Below are positions 1-6,940 of a stretch of 8,235 nucleotides of DNA, in pieces. A program made the position numbers and the translations under genes. The notes under the pieces are model-generated. The model had not been told where the DNA came from. It worked only from the letters and a program-made list of their open reading frames with translations, and did not search any database. Each line of letters starts with the position of its first letter. Position 1 is the first letter of the stretch. Source of the DNA: Filomicrobium sp. (GTDB lineage Bacteria > Pseudomonadota > Alphaproteobacteria > Rhizobiales > Hyphomicrobiaceae); the NCBI GenBank assembly GCA_021775655.1, contig JAJFHK010000218.1:1-8235 (forward strand). Reading direction: 5' to 3'.

Positions 1-193
1 GCAGAAGGTCGGCACTACCTTCGGCATTTTTTACGAAGCGCAGCTCCCAGGCCTCGCGCGGTGCCAACCAACGACTTTCAAGAATCGCGTCTTTGGCGAT
101 TGCTTTGGTGATGGTATCGATCTGGGTGGCGTTGAGGCACGGCGCTTGTTCGGGTGCGGTAAGAACGAGCACCTGTGGCTGAGCGTCTGTCAT
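1..193 (-). CDS. serB: Phosphoserine phosphatase, N-terminal fragment (cut by window edge)
   Basis: On the minus strand an ATG at 193-191 opens a frame that runs without a stop to the left edge, giving 64 complete codons. The peptide starts MTDAQPQVLVLTAPEQAP and contains RWLAPREAWELRF near residues 41-53. This resembles the N-terminal domain of alphaproteobacterial SerB, where a short beta strand is followed by a WLAP...A-D/W-L motif. SerB removes phosphate from L-phosphoserine in the last step of serine synthesis in the cytoplasm. The catalytic HAD motifs (DxDST and later) would lie beyond the edge, so the activity itself cannot be seen here. The gene is divergent from miaA, a neighbour pair I recall from related genomes. 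No strong Shine-Dalgarno is visible before the ATG. The identification rests on the short N-terminal match and the context. Confidence 0.68.
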   Translation of the reverse strand, partial: MTDAQPQVLVLTAPEQAPCLNATQIDTITKAIAKDAILESRWLAPREAWELRFVKNAEGSADLL

Positions 194-246
194 CGGCTAT
201 TTCAGCTCGTGATTACGATGGGCGGGTCGCGGCCGCCGTTCAAATT

Positions 247-250
247 GGAG
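247..250 (+). promoter_or_regulatory. Shine-Dalgarno GGAG deciding the miaA start
   Basis: GGAG lies 8 bases upstream of an in-frame TTG at 259-261. This is the only start candidate in the 5' part of the frame with good ribosome-binding-site spacing, and it puts the P-loop at the usual distance from the N-terminus of MiaA. Confidence 0.5.
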
Positions 251-258
251 ACCTAATA

Positions 259-1137
259 TTGGCTGGCTCGCGCACCATTCTTATTGCAGGACCAACGGCA
301 AGCGGCAAGTCAGCTGCCGCGTTGCGATTAGCTCGTGAACTCGATGGCATCGTGATCAACGCGGATTCCATGCAGGTCTATCGTGAATTGCGTGTTTTGA
401 CAGCGCGACCAACTACAGAAGATGAGCGGGCTGTTCCGCATCGCCTGTATGGGCATGTCAACGTGCGGGAAGCTTATTCTGTCGGGCGGTGGCTGGATGA
501 TGTGAAGATTGTTCTCAAGGATATCGAAGGACTTGGTAAGCGGGCAATCATCGTTGGTGGCACGGGGCTCTATTTCAAGGCACTCACTGAGGGGCTGTCG
601 CCGATACCCGAGATTGCGCCGGATGTCCGGAAGTTCTGGCGCGAGGAAGGTCGGACTAGGCCGCCAGAAGACCTGCACGAAGAGCTCTCGCGACGTGATC
701 CGCTGACTGCCGCAGGAGTCCGCCCCAGTGATCCTCAACGCATCATCAGGGCGTTGGAAGTCATCGACTCGACGGGTCGTCCGCTTTGCGAATTCCAGGA
801 GGTATCGGGTGATCCTGTACTGACACCCGGTTCGTGGGATGGGACCGTCATTTTGCCGGACCGGGCCACGCTTCACGGCCGTGCCGACAGGCGCTTCGAC
901 AAAATGCTGCAAGAGGGGGCACTAGAAGAGGCGGCAAGGATGCGGGAGATGCAACTTGAATCCAGCTTGCCGGCAATGCGGGCTTTGGGAGTTGCGCCGC
1001 TGATCACTTATCTCGCAGGGGAAGCTACACTTGAAGATGCCATCGAGCGCGGAAAGGTGATGACTCGGCAGTACATCAAGAGGCAAACGACATGGCTCAG
1101 AAAAAATATGATTTCGTGGAAGCATGTTGTTATTTAA
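259..1137 (+). CDS. miaA: tRNA dimethylallyltransferase MiaA
   Basis: MiaA transfers a dimethylallyl group from DMAPP to N6 of A37 in tRNAs that read UNN codons, which stabilises decoding. Read from the TTG at 259 the protein has 292 residues, the normal family length. Visible motifs are the P-loop GPTASGKS (residues 11-18), NADSMQVYRELR followed by TARPT (about 34-52), GGTGLYFKAL (100-109), DPQRIIRALEV (158-168), ALGVAPL (242-248) and a basic TRQYIKRQTTWLRKNM stretch near the C-terminus (269-284). The frame stays open upstream to a GTG at 175. That start would add 28 residues without family motifs and would overlap the divergent serB start by 19 bases. The TTG with its GGAG gives MAGSRTILIAGPTASGKS, a typical MiaA start, so I prefer it. 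No key residue appears missing. Confidence 0.95.
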   Translation: MAGSRTILIAGPTASGKSAAALRLARELDGIVINADSMQVYRELRVLTARPTTEDERAVPHRLYGHVNVREAYSVGRWLDDVKIVLKDIEGLGKRAIIVGGTGLYFKALTEGLSPIPEIAPDVRKFWREEGRTRPPEDLHEELSRRDPLTAAGVRPSDPQRIIRALEVIDSTGRPLCEFQEVSGDPVLTPGSWDGTVILPDRATLHGRADRRFDKMLQEGALEEAARMREMQLESSLPAMRALGVAPLITYLAGEATLEDAIERGKVMTRQYIKRQTTWLRKNMISWKHVVI

Positions 1138-1174
1138 TTTTATTGCTCAATATCCAGCTAATTTGTAATTTTCA

Positions 1175-1203
1175 TTGACAGGTGGCGATTGTGATCCACA
1201 TCT
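1175..1203 (+). promoter_or_regulatory. Possible promoter for the ilvB unit
   Basis: TTGACA at 1175-1180 matches the -35 consensus exactly. The hexamer 17 bases downstream, ACATCT at 1198-1203, is a poor -10 match, so the call rests on the -35 box and on its position upstream of an operon-like gene cluster. Confidence 0.25.
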
Positions 1204-1261
1204 CAACGCTTTAGTGACGAACTCGCCGCATGCTCGATTGATCACTGCTGAGGAAGCCAGG

Positions 1262-1300
1262 GGACGCATTTGGCGTACCGCGGGTTTTTTGGCGTTTTTT
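1262..1300 (+). terminator. Weak hairpin followed by two T6 runs, attenuator-like
   Basis: GGACGC (1262-1267) pairs with GCGT-A-CC (1273-1279) around the loop ATTTG, with one bulged A. T runs follow at 1285-1290 and 1295-1300, beginning 5 bases after the stem. It could end miaA transcription or act as an attenuator ahead of ilvB. The stem is short and the T run is not directly adjacent, so the call is tentative. Confidence 0.22.
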
Positions 1301-1374
1301 GAGCCGGCGCTTCGGTCGGAGCTGGGTTGTTGCCTTGGGTGCGCAATTCGGCGGAAGCAAGAGGATGAGACCCA

Positions 1375-3141
1375 ATGGCACGAACGATGACCGGGGCGGA
1401 AATGGTCTTGAAGGCGCTGGCTGATCAAGGCGTCGAGCACGTGTTTGGATATCCTGGCGGGGCGGTGCTGCCCATCTATGACGAGATGTTTCAGCAGGAC
1501 AAAGTTCGGCATATCCTCGTTCGCCAGGAAGGTGGCGCGGTCCATGCGGCAGAAGGCTACGCGCGCTCGACGGGCAAGGTTGGTGTTGTGCTTGTGACTT
1601 CGGGTCCTGGCGCCACTAATGCTGTTACCGGGCTGACCGATGCCTTGATGGATTCCATTCCAGTCGTCTGCATCACCGGGCAGGTTCCAACGCACCTCAT
1701 TGGTAACGATGCCTTCCAGGAATGCGATACAGTCGGAATTACTCGTCCTTGCACCAAGCACAACTGGCTGATCAAGGACGTCAACGACGTTGCCCGCGTA
1801 TTGCACGAAGCTTTCTATGTTGCGCGCTCCGGCCGACCTGGTCCGGTCGTCGTCGACATTCCAAAAGATATACAATTCGCGACCGGCAACTATGTCGGGC
1901 CAGCCAACATCCAGCACAAAACTTACCGGCCGAAGATGAAGCCGGAACAACCGGCTGTTCGCGAGGCCGTCGAACTACTGGCGAATGCAAAGAAGCCAAT
2001 CTTCTATACCGGCGGCGGTGTCATCAACTCCGGTCCGAAAGCTTCAAAGTTGTTGCGGGAACTGGCGCGTCTGACGGGCTATCCGGTGACGTCGACGTTG
2101 ATGGGATTGGGCGCGTTCCCGGCATCCGACAAGCAGTGGCTTGGAATGCTTGGGATGCACGGCACTTATGAAGCCAATATGGCTATGCATGATTGCGACG
2201 TGATGTTCTGTGTCGGGGCTCGCTTCGATGATCGCATCACCGGCCGCCTCGATGCATTCTCGCCGAATTCGAAAAAAATCCACATCGACATCGATCCCTC
2301 GTCGATCAACAAAAACGTACGAGTTGATCTGCCGATCATCGGTGACATCGCGTACGTGCTTGAAGACATGCTGCGGGTTTGGAAATCGAAAGCTCCGCAG
2401 ATCGATAAGCCAGCGCTGAAATCGTGGTGGAAAGAAATTGAAGGATGGCGCGGTCGGAAGTCGCTCAATTACAAAGGATCCAACGATATCATCATGCCGC
2501 AATATGCGGTCGAGCGGCTTTATGAATTGACCAAGGACCGTGACCCCTACATTACGACCGAAGTTGGCCAGCATCAGATGTGGGCGGCACAGTACTTCCA
2601 CTTCGAAGATCCCAACCGTTGGATGACATCGGGCGGATTGGGGACCATGGGGTATGGGTTGCCGGCTGCTATTGGTGCGCAGCTTGCGCATCCCAATTCG
2701 CTTGTCATCGATATCGCCGGTGATGCTTCGATCCTGATGAACATCCAGGAAACCTCGACGGCTGTGCAGTACAATTTGCCGGTCAAGGTCTTCATTTTGA
2801 ACAACCAATACATGGGCATGGTGCGCCAGTGGCAGCAGCTTTTGCACGGCAATCGACTGTCGCACAGCTATACCGAAGCGCTGCCTGAATTCGTCAAGCT
2901 GGCGGAGGCAAACGGCTGGAAGGGTATGATCTGTGACAAGCCTGGCGACCTCGACGATGCGATCAAGGAAATGATCGAAAGTCCCGAGCCCGTGATATTC
3001 GATTGCCGGGTTGCTGCGCTTGCCAATTGCTTCCCAATGATTCCCTCGGGCAAGGCGCATAACGACATGCTTCTTGGTGATGACGTCGAGGATGATGATA
3101 TTGGCGGTGTCATTGGTGCAGGTGGAAAGGTGCTGGTTTGA
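1375..3141 (+). CDS. ilvB: Acetolactate (acetohydroxyacid) synthase large, catalytic subunit
   Basis: This is the thiamine diphosphate enzyme that condenses two pyruvates to 2-acetolactate, or pyruvate with 2-ketobutyrate, as the first common step of valine, leucine and isoleucine synthesis. The 588-residue protein is full length. The N-terminal TPP domain has FGYPGGAVLPIYD (24-36) and RQEGGAVHAAEGYAR (50-64), where Glu52 is the expected cofactor-activating glutamate. The central FAD domain has GARFDDRITGRLDAF (281-295). The C-terminal TPP domain has EVGQHQMWAAQ (396-406), then GDAS (449-452) and NN (476-477), forming the GD-x26-NN cofactor motif, followed by MVRQWQQLLHGNRLS. The ATG at 1375 has GAGG 10 bases upstream. 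A second ATG at 1387 (MTGAEM) is also possible. The stop overlaps the next start codon, so co-translation is likely. Its partner ilvN lies two genes downstream instead of next to it. Confidence 0.98.
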   Translation: MARTMTGAEMVLKALADQGVEHVFGYPGGAVLPIYDEMFQQDKVRHILVRQEGGAVHAAEGYARSTGKVGVVLVTSGPGATNAVTGLTDALMDSIPVVCITGQVPTHLIGNDAFQECDTVGITRPCTKHNWLIKDVNDVARVLHEAFYVARSGRPGPVVVDIPKDIQFATGNYVGPANIQHKTYRPKMKPEQPAVREAVELLANAKKPIFYTGGGVINSGPKASKLLRELARLTGYPVTSTLMGLGAFPASDKQWLGMLGMHGTYEANMAMHDCDVMFCVGARFDDRITGRLDAFSPNSKKIHIDIDPSSINKNVRVDLPIIGDIAYVLEDMLRVWKSKAPQIDKPALKSWWKEIEGWRGRKSLNYKGSNDIIMPQYAVERLYELTKDRDPYITTEVGQHQMWAAQYFHFEDPNRWMTSGGLGTMGYGLPAAIGAQLAHPNSLVIDIAGDASILMNIQETSTAVQYNLPVKVFILNNQYMGMVRQWQQLLHGNRLSHSYTEALPEFVKLAEANGWKGMICDKPGDLDDAIKEMIESPEPVIFDCRVAALANCFPMIPSGKAHNDMLLGDDVEDDDIGGVIGAGGKVLV

Positions 3142-3515
3142 TGAGCATCGTACTGAATCGTTCCGCTGTGTTCTTGATCTGCGCGCTTGCGCTAATGCCT
3201 ATCGACAAGTCAGCCGTGGCTGCGGACGATGCTGACCTCGTTCCGCTATGGGCGGAGTTGAGCGATGGCGACCGTGTCGCCATCAAGACGGCATCGGGCA
3301 AAGTCGGCACAACTTTGCAGACTATCAAGGGCAGTCCCAATGCCAAGTTCTGGGGTGAGCTTGGCAGTCGTGGAATGTTGCGCAGCGTCACTCTGTTTGA
3401 GATTTTTGGCGCGCAAGCTGAGGCGTACGAAAAAGCCGGCATGGTAGCTTTCGCGGTAACGCCGAAGGGCGTCGATTCGATTCCGGACCTCGTTGCAGGC
3501 CTGGAAGAGAAGTAA
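3141..3515 (+). CDS. Small exported protein of unknown function between ilvB and ilvN
   Basis: I do not recognise the family. The ATG at 3141 shares its A with the ilvB stop (TGATG), which suggests translational coupling. GGAAAGG at 3124-3130 lies about 10 bases upstream. A TTG just before (3138) would add one residue. From the ATG the protein has 124 residues. Residues 1-27 look like a Sec signal peptide: Arg7, a hydrophobic stretch at about 8-20 (AVFLICALALMP), and a likely cleavage at AVA-A (27/28). The mature part of about 97 residues has no cysteine and no membrane segment. It contains FWGELGSRGMLR (70-81) and VAFAVTPKG (102-110). The latter faintly recalls the wing of winged-helix proteins, which would be odd in an exported protein, so I give it little weight. 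It probably ends up in the periplasm. Confidence 0.8.
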   Translation: MSIVLNRSAVFLICALALMPIDKSAVAADDADLVPLWAELSDGDRVAIKTASGKVGTTLQTIKGSPNAKFWGELGSRGMLRSVTLFEIFGAQAEAYEKAGMVAFAVTPKGVDSIPDLVAGLEEK

Positions 3516-3543
3516 CGCGGCATTCTATCTGCGGGCCAATCCA

Positions 3544-4224
3544 ATGCATCTTGTCATTGCCAACAAACTTTATTCGTCGTGGTCGATGAGGCCGTGGCTT
3601 GTTATGCGGGCGGTTGGCATTCCTTTCGAGGAAACGGTGATTCCGCTGCGCCGATCGGATACGGCAATGCGGATTGGCGAATACTCGCCGACCGGTAAGG
3701 TTCCGGTGTTGATCGACGGCGATGCCAAAGTCTGGGAGAGCATCGCAATCATCTCTTACCTTGCTGATCGATTTCCCGACAAAGCGATCTTTCCGGCTGG
3801 GTCGAATGCGGCCCGTGCCCATGCAAAAGCGATTTCGGTCGAGATGCACAGCGGCTTTCAGACGTTGCGTCAAATGTGCCCGATGAACCTCGGAAAGCGG
3901 TTTGAGACACCACCGATTGATGATGCGTTAAGCGGCGATATAAGGCGGCTCGAAGAGTTGTGGCGAGATACGCGGGCTCGTTTTGGTGGCGGCAAAGGTT
4001 ATTTGTTCGGCGAATTCTCGGCGGCTGACGCAATGTATGCGCCTGTTGTTACTCGTCTTGATACCTATCAATTGCCGGTCGCACCCGACACGCGGGACTA
4101 TATGGATACGGTGCTGGCTGATCGGGTGTTTCTTGATTGGAAAGGTCAAGCGCTCGAAGAACCTTGGACGATCGAAGCATACGAGGAAGGCCATCGTGCC
4201 GTCGAGGATTTCCGGATGCGCTAG
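3544..4224 (+). CDS. Glutathione S-transferase family protein
   Basis: The 226-residue protein has the two-domain layout of cytosolic GSTs. The thioredoxin-like N-terminal domain (about 1-80) starts LVIANKLYSSWSMRPWL. Its SSWS at 11-14 sits where Ser-type (zeta/theta-like) GSTs hold the residue that activates the glutathione thiol. Pro54 in KVPVLID is the expected cis-proline, and Glu65-Ser66 in VWESIAIISYLADRFP matches the site that binds the gamma-glutamyl group. The helical C-terminal domain carries the N-capping motif FSAADAMYAPVVTR (158-171). It probably conjugates or isomerises small electrophiles with glutathione, but the substrate cannot be told. The frame is open upstream to 3493, but the ATG at 3544 gives the usual GST start and avoids overlap with the preceding gene. 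No clear ribosome-binding site is visible. It starts 28 bases after the small exported gene. Confidence 0.93.
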   Translation: MHLVIANKLYSSWSMRPWLVMRAVGIPFEETVIPLRRSDTAMRIGEYSPTGKVPVLIDGDAKVWESIAIISYLADRFPDKAIFPAGSNAARAHAKAISVEMHSGFQTLRQMCPMNLGKRFETPPIDDALSGDIRRLEELWRDTRARFGGGKGYLFGEFSAADAMYAPVVTRLDTYQLPVAPDTRDYMDTVLADRVFLDWKGQALEEPWTIEAYEEGHRAVEDFRMR

Positions 4225-4309
4225 TTCGACCGGCTTGCACGAATATGAAGCGGCCATTCGCGATGGGTCGTAGAAGCAGAAACTCACAATTGAAAAGAGA
4301 CCGTTCGAA

Positions 4310-4858
4310 ATGGCTCAGGCACAGATTCAATCGCACTATCCCAACCAAGTTACCGAAGAAGCAATCGAGCAGCGGACGTTGTCGGTCATCGTCGATAACG
4401 AACCGGGCGTTCTTGCACGTGTCATCGGGCTGTTCTCAGGGCGCGGCTACAACATCGACTCGCTTACCGTGACGGAGACCGAGCACGAAAAGCATATTTC
4501 GCGTATCACCATTGTCACCATCGGCACGCCGATGGTGATCGAGCAGATCAAGCATCAATTGGAACGACTCGTGCCGGTGCACCGTGTCGAGGATTTGACG
4601 CTCGAAGGCGAGCCGCTGGAACGTGAATTGGCGCTGATCAAGGTACAGGGCAAGGGTGAGAAGCGTATCGAGGCTTTGCGGCTGGCGGAAATTTACCACG
4701 CCAAGGTGATCGACGCTTCGACCGAGCACTTTGTTTTCGAGATGACGGGACGCGCTCGGGAGATCGAACAGTTCCTGCAGATGATGTCGGAACTTGGTCT
4801 TGTCGAAGTTGCTCGCACAGGGATCGCGGCAATGTCGCGCGGCAAGACCGAGGTTTAG
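4310..4858 (+). CDS. ilvN: Acetolactate synthase small, regulatory subunit
   Basis: IlvN binds IlvB, raises its activity and makes it sensitive to valine feedback. The gene is also called ilvH in some species. The 182-residue protein is full length. The N-terminal ACT domain (about 22-95) begins RTLSVIVDNEPGVLARVIGL and continues FSGRGYNIDSLTV. Asn30, Gly33 and Asn48 sit where the valine-site residues lie in characterised small subunits. The C-terminal domain has ERELALIKV (104-112), EALRLAEIYHAKVID (121-135), FVFEMTG (141-147) and GLVEVARTGIAAMSRG (163-178). The ATG at 4310 is preceded by a weak AGAGA at 4296-4300. It lies 85 bases after the GST-like gene, and no distinct promoter is seen in that gap, so transcription from the ilvB unit is likely. 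No ilvC follows within the window. Confidence 0.97.
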   Translation: MAQAQIQSHYPNQVTEEAIEQRTLSVIVDNEPGVLARVIGLFSGRGYNIDSLTVTETEHEKHISRITIVTIGTPMVIEQIKHQLERLVPVHRVEDLTLEGEPLERELALIKVQGKGEKRIEALRLAEIYHAKVIDASTEHFVFEMTGRAREIEQFLQMMSELGLVEVARTGIAAMSRGKTEV

Positions 4859-4871
4859 CTCCCAATGCTAA

Positions 4872-4901
4872 GCTCTGCTTGCCGTTGCTGGCAATCTCAG
4901 C
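4872..4901 (+). terminator. Imperfect hairpin after ilvN, without a T run
   Basis: TTGCC (4879-4883) and GGCAA (4890-4894) form a 5-base-pair stem with a 6-base loop. Outer pairs GCT (4872-4874) and AGC (4899-4901) may extend it across an internal loop. No T run follows, so it is at best a Rho-dependent pause or an mRNA-processing structure at the end of the ilv unit. Confidence 0.18.
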
Positions 4902-4923
4902 GATTGCGACAAGACGATAGATC

Positions 4924-6867
4924 ATGAACCAAGGAGAAGCGCGAGGGTCTGCTGCGGCGATCGCCTATCGGCCCGAAGTCGACGGCTTGAGGGCTGTGGC
5001 AGTTATTCCTGTCCTTTTGTTTCATGCTGACCCGCACCGCTTTGGCGGAGGTTTTCTCGGCGTCGATATTTTCTTCGTCATCAGCGGCTTTCTCATCACT
5101 TCCATCATTTTGAAAGCAATGGATGAGGGCGGCTTCACGATCCTGAACTTCTACGAACGGCGCGCCCGGCGCATTTTGCCTGCATTCTTCACCGTGGCGA
5201 TCATAACTTCGCTTGCGGCTTGGCAAATCCTTATGCCGCTTGAACTGGATGAATTCGGGCGGAGCTTGATCGCTGCCTCTCTGTTTTATTCGAACTTCTA
5301 TTTCTATGGTGAAACCGGCTACTTCGCGACCGCTGCCGAGTTGCAGCCGATGCTGCACACCTGGAGCCTGTCGGTCGAAGAACAATTTTATATCGTCTAT
5401 CCGGCTCTTTTGCTTTTTCTCGTATCGCGCGGCTACTCACTGACGATTGTGCTTGGGCTTCTGGCTTTCGTGTCGGTCGCCACCGCGGAAATAACTTCTC
5501 GGGTCAACGCCGAATTCTCGTTCTTCGCTTCACACACGCGGGCATTCGAACTCCTGTGCGGTGCGCTGGTTGCCGTCAATCGGGAAACGCTTTTGCAGTG
5601 GAGCGTGCAGTTGAAACGGCTGCTGGCTTCGGCAGGTTTTGTCGGGTGTCTCATCTCGTTCTTTCTGTTTTCTTTTGAGGGGTTCCGCCATCCAGGTCTT
5701 GTCACCCTTTTGCCGGTCGTAAGTACGTCACTTGTGCTTGCATTTGCGTGTCCTGGAAACATTGCGGGTCTTGTTCTGTCTTGGAGGCCGCTGGTCGGAA
5801 TCGGCCTGATTTCTTATTCGCTCTATCTTTGGCACCAACCGGTTTTCGCGCTCTACAGAGTGCAACAGGCGCGCGATTTGGCGGACACGGAGTTGGTTGG
5901 CCTTATTGGGTTGAGCGTTGTGCTGGCAGTTCTAAGCTGGGCTTTCATCGAGCGGCCCTTCCGCCGGCGTAGTGTTGTTTCAACTCGCATGATTTCCCGG
6001 TGGGCTGCCGTGTTCGTATTGATGCCGCTTCTTGCAGGGTTCGTTTTCAGCGAAATGAAGGGGTTCCCGCAGCGGATGGGGAACGAGGTCAATGCTGTCT
6101 ATTCCCTGATGCAAAAGGAAGCTGGCAATCGGCGCAGAGGAATCCGGCTCGGCACGTGCCATTACAACAAAAAATTTGTTGGTCTCGATGAGTTCCTGCG
6201 CGACTGGAATTGTTTGCCGGGCGGCAATTCACAGGAGCCGTCAGTCAGGTTGCTGGCCTGCTGCGATAGTCATGCGGCCGACAAGGCGTGGGCCCTGCGC
6301 AGTGCTGGTGTGCCGGTTGGCAATCTGGGCGGAGCACATTGCTCCCTTCACCCTTCGGGAAATCGACCAGGTTGTCGTGAGATTTTGCAGCGTGCTTTCG
6401 AGCTTGCGCAGAGCGGAAGGATCTCCGGACTGTTGCTTGCGCAGCGCTGGGACAGGAATGATTTCGAGCCGCACGCGCTCGCGGAAACCGCTGCATACTG
6501 GCGTGCGGCAGGTGTGCCGGTGGTGATCTTCACCCAGATGCCGGAATTCCAGCGGATCAAGGATAAGATCGCGAGGCGGGGGATGAGTGGGGAGCCGTAT
6601 GATAAAATCCGCCACGAGGCGTCAAGGATAGAAACTGGCGACCCTTTGATCCGCCGCGCGTTTCAGGAACTTCCATTCACAGTCATCGACCTCAAAACTG
6701 CATTCTGCGGCGGGGCGGGAAGTACATGCTCTGCCTTCGCAGACGGCCGGCCGCTGCTAATCGACTATGGTCATTTCAGTTCGTTGGGGGCAGAGCGTGT
6801 CGGCAAGCGTCTTGTGGCGGACCCGGTGTGGCAGAATTGGTTTGAGAACTTGAATCCTGTGCAATGA
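4924..6867 (+). CDS. Membrane O-acyltransferase with C-terminal SGNH domain (OafA/YrhL type)
   Basis: This 647-residue protein joins an acyltransferase-3 membrane domain to a periplasmic SGNH hydrolase-like domain, the layout of enzymes that O-acetylate surface polysaccharides. The membrane part (about 15-350) opens with YRPEVDGLRAVAVIPVLLFH. It contains His34 and Asp48 (expected catalytic pair, in FGGGFLGVDIFFVISGFL), the cytoplasmic YERRARRILPAFF, HTWSLSVEEQFYIVYP (145-160), YSLYLWHQPVF (298-308) and WAFIERPFRRRS (339-350). A further helix at about 359-376 leads to the SGNH domain: LLACCDSHA (443-451) with Ser449 as likely nucleophile, LLLAQRW (503-509), and DYGH (614-617) as the D-x-x-H motif. 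The usual GDSH reads CDSH here. The acceptor cannot be deduced. The ATG at 4924 is 65 bases after ilvN, on the same strand, with a weak ribosome-binding site, so it may or may not belong to the ilv transcript. Confidence 0.94.
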   Translation: MNQGEARGSAAAIAYRPEVDGLRAVAVIPVLLFHADPHRFGGGFLGVDIFFVISGFLITSIILKAMDEGGFTILNFYERRARRILPAFFTVAIITSLAAWQILMPLELDEFGRSLIAASLFYSNFYFYGETGYFATAAELQPMLHTWSLSVEEQFYIVYPALLLFLVSRGYSLTIVLGLLAFVSVATAEITSRVNAEFSFFASHTRAFELLCGALVAVNRETLLQWSVQLKRLLASAGFVGCLISFFLFSFEGFRHPGLVTLLPVVSTSLVLAFACPGNIAGLVLSWRPLVGIGLISYSLYLWHQPVFALYRVQQARDLADTELVGLIGLSVVLAVLSWAFIERPFRRRSVVSTRMISRWAAVFVLMPLLAGFVFSEMKGFPQRMGNEVNAVYSLMQKEAGNRRRGIRLGTCHYNKKFVGLDEFLRDWNCLPGGNSQEPSVRLLACCDSHAADKAWALRSAGVPVGNLGGAHCSLHPSGNRPGCREILQRAFELAQSGRISGLLLAQRWDRNDFEPHALAETAAYWRAAGVPVVIFTQMPEFQRIKDKIARRGMSGEPYDKIRHEASRIETGDPLIRRAFQELPFTVIDLKTAFCGGAGSTCSAFADGRPLLIDYGHFSSLGAERVGKRLVADPVWQNWFENLNPVQ

Positions 6868-6940
6868 GAAGAGTTCTTTGGGTTGCCGGGTTGGGGTCGG
6901 TTGTCATGCCCAAGACGTTTGTTTGCGCGAGTCTTCGGAA
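6868..6940. other. Gap between convergent genes
   Basis: These 73 bases separate the ends of the acyltransferase gene and the leftward membrane-protein gene. AAGAC (6912-6916) can pair with GTCTT (6931-6935) across a 14-base loop, and a G-rich run lies at 6880-6900. Neither is followed by a T run on either strand, so no intrinsic terminator can be called. Confidence 0.4.

Larger units (their letters stand above)
1138..1374 (+). other. miaA-ilvB intergenic region (237 bases), probable ilvB leader
   Basis: No convincing protein gene lies here. A frame beginning TTG at 1175 runs into ilvB until 1390 but shows no family resemblance and no branched-chain codon cluster. The region holds a possible -35 box (1175-1180), a small hairpin at 1262-1279 followed by two T6 runs, and a second hairpin at 1309-1322 (stem GCTTC/GGAGC, tetraloop GGTC). 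The GAGG at 1361-1364 is the likely ilvB ribosome-binding site. The arrangement would fit a promoter and an untranslated leader for the ilv unit, but each element is weak on its own. Confidence 0.4.

Noticed and set aside
328..912. Minus-strand frame of 194 codons opposite miaA
   Set aside because: It overlaps well-conserved MiaA motifs throughout and its product resembles nothing.
1191..1214. Tiny leader peptide GTG-ATC-CAC-ATC-TCA-ACG-CTT-TAG (VIHISTL) with AGGTGG upstream
   Set aside because: Only three of seven codons are Ile or Leu, and the ribosome-binding site would overlap the proposed -35 box, so it could only be made from read-through transcripts. Chance is likely.
2044..3060. Long minus-strand frame of 338 codons opposite ilvB (and similar ones at 1147-1950 and 1557-1784)
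   Set aside because: These lie opposite a strongly conserved gene, show no family motifs, and arise from the codon bias of ilvB read in reverse.
4225..4309. Separate promoter or structured leader for ilvN (TTGCAC at 4235-4240, CGACC/GGTCG repeat)
   Set aside because: There is no matching -10 box at a suitable distance, and the repeat arms are short and far apart.
4897..5385. Minus-strand frame of 162 codons opposite the start of the acyltransferase gene
   Set aside because: The forward strand encodes the diagnostic acyltransferase-3 motifs here. The reverse product is rich in charged residues with no recognisable domain.
6880..6900. G-rich run that might form a G-quadruplex
   Set aside because: Only three runs of three or more G are present and the fourth has two. 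This is too weak to call.
6912..6935. AAGAC/GTCTT inverted repeat between convergent genes as a bidirectional terminator
   Set aside because: The stem is five base pairs with a 14-base loop and no T run on either strand.
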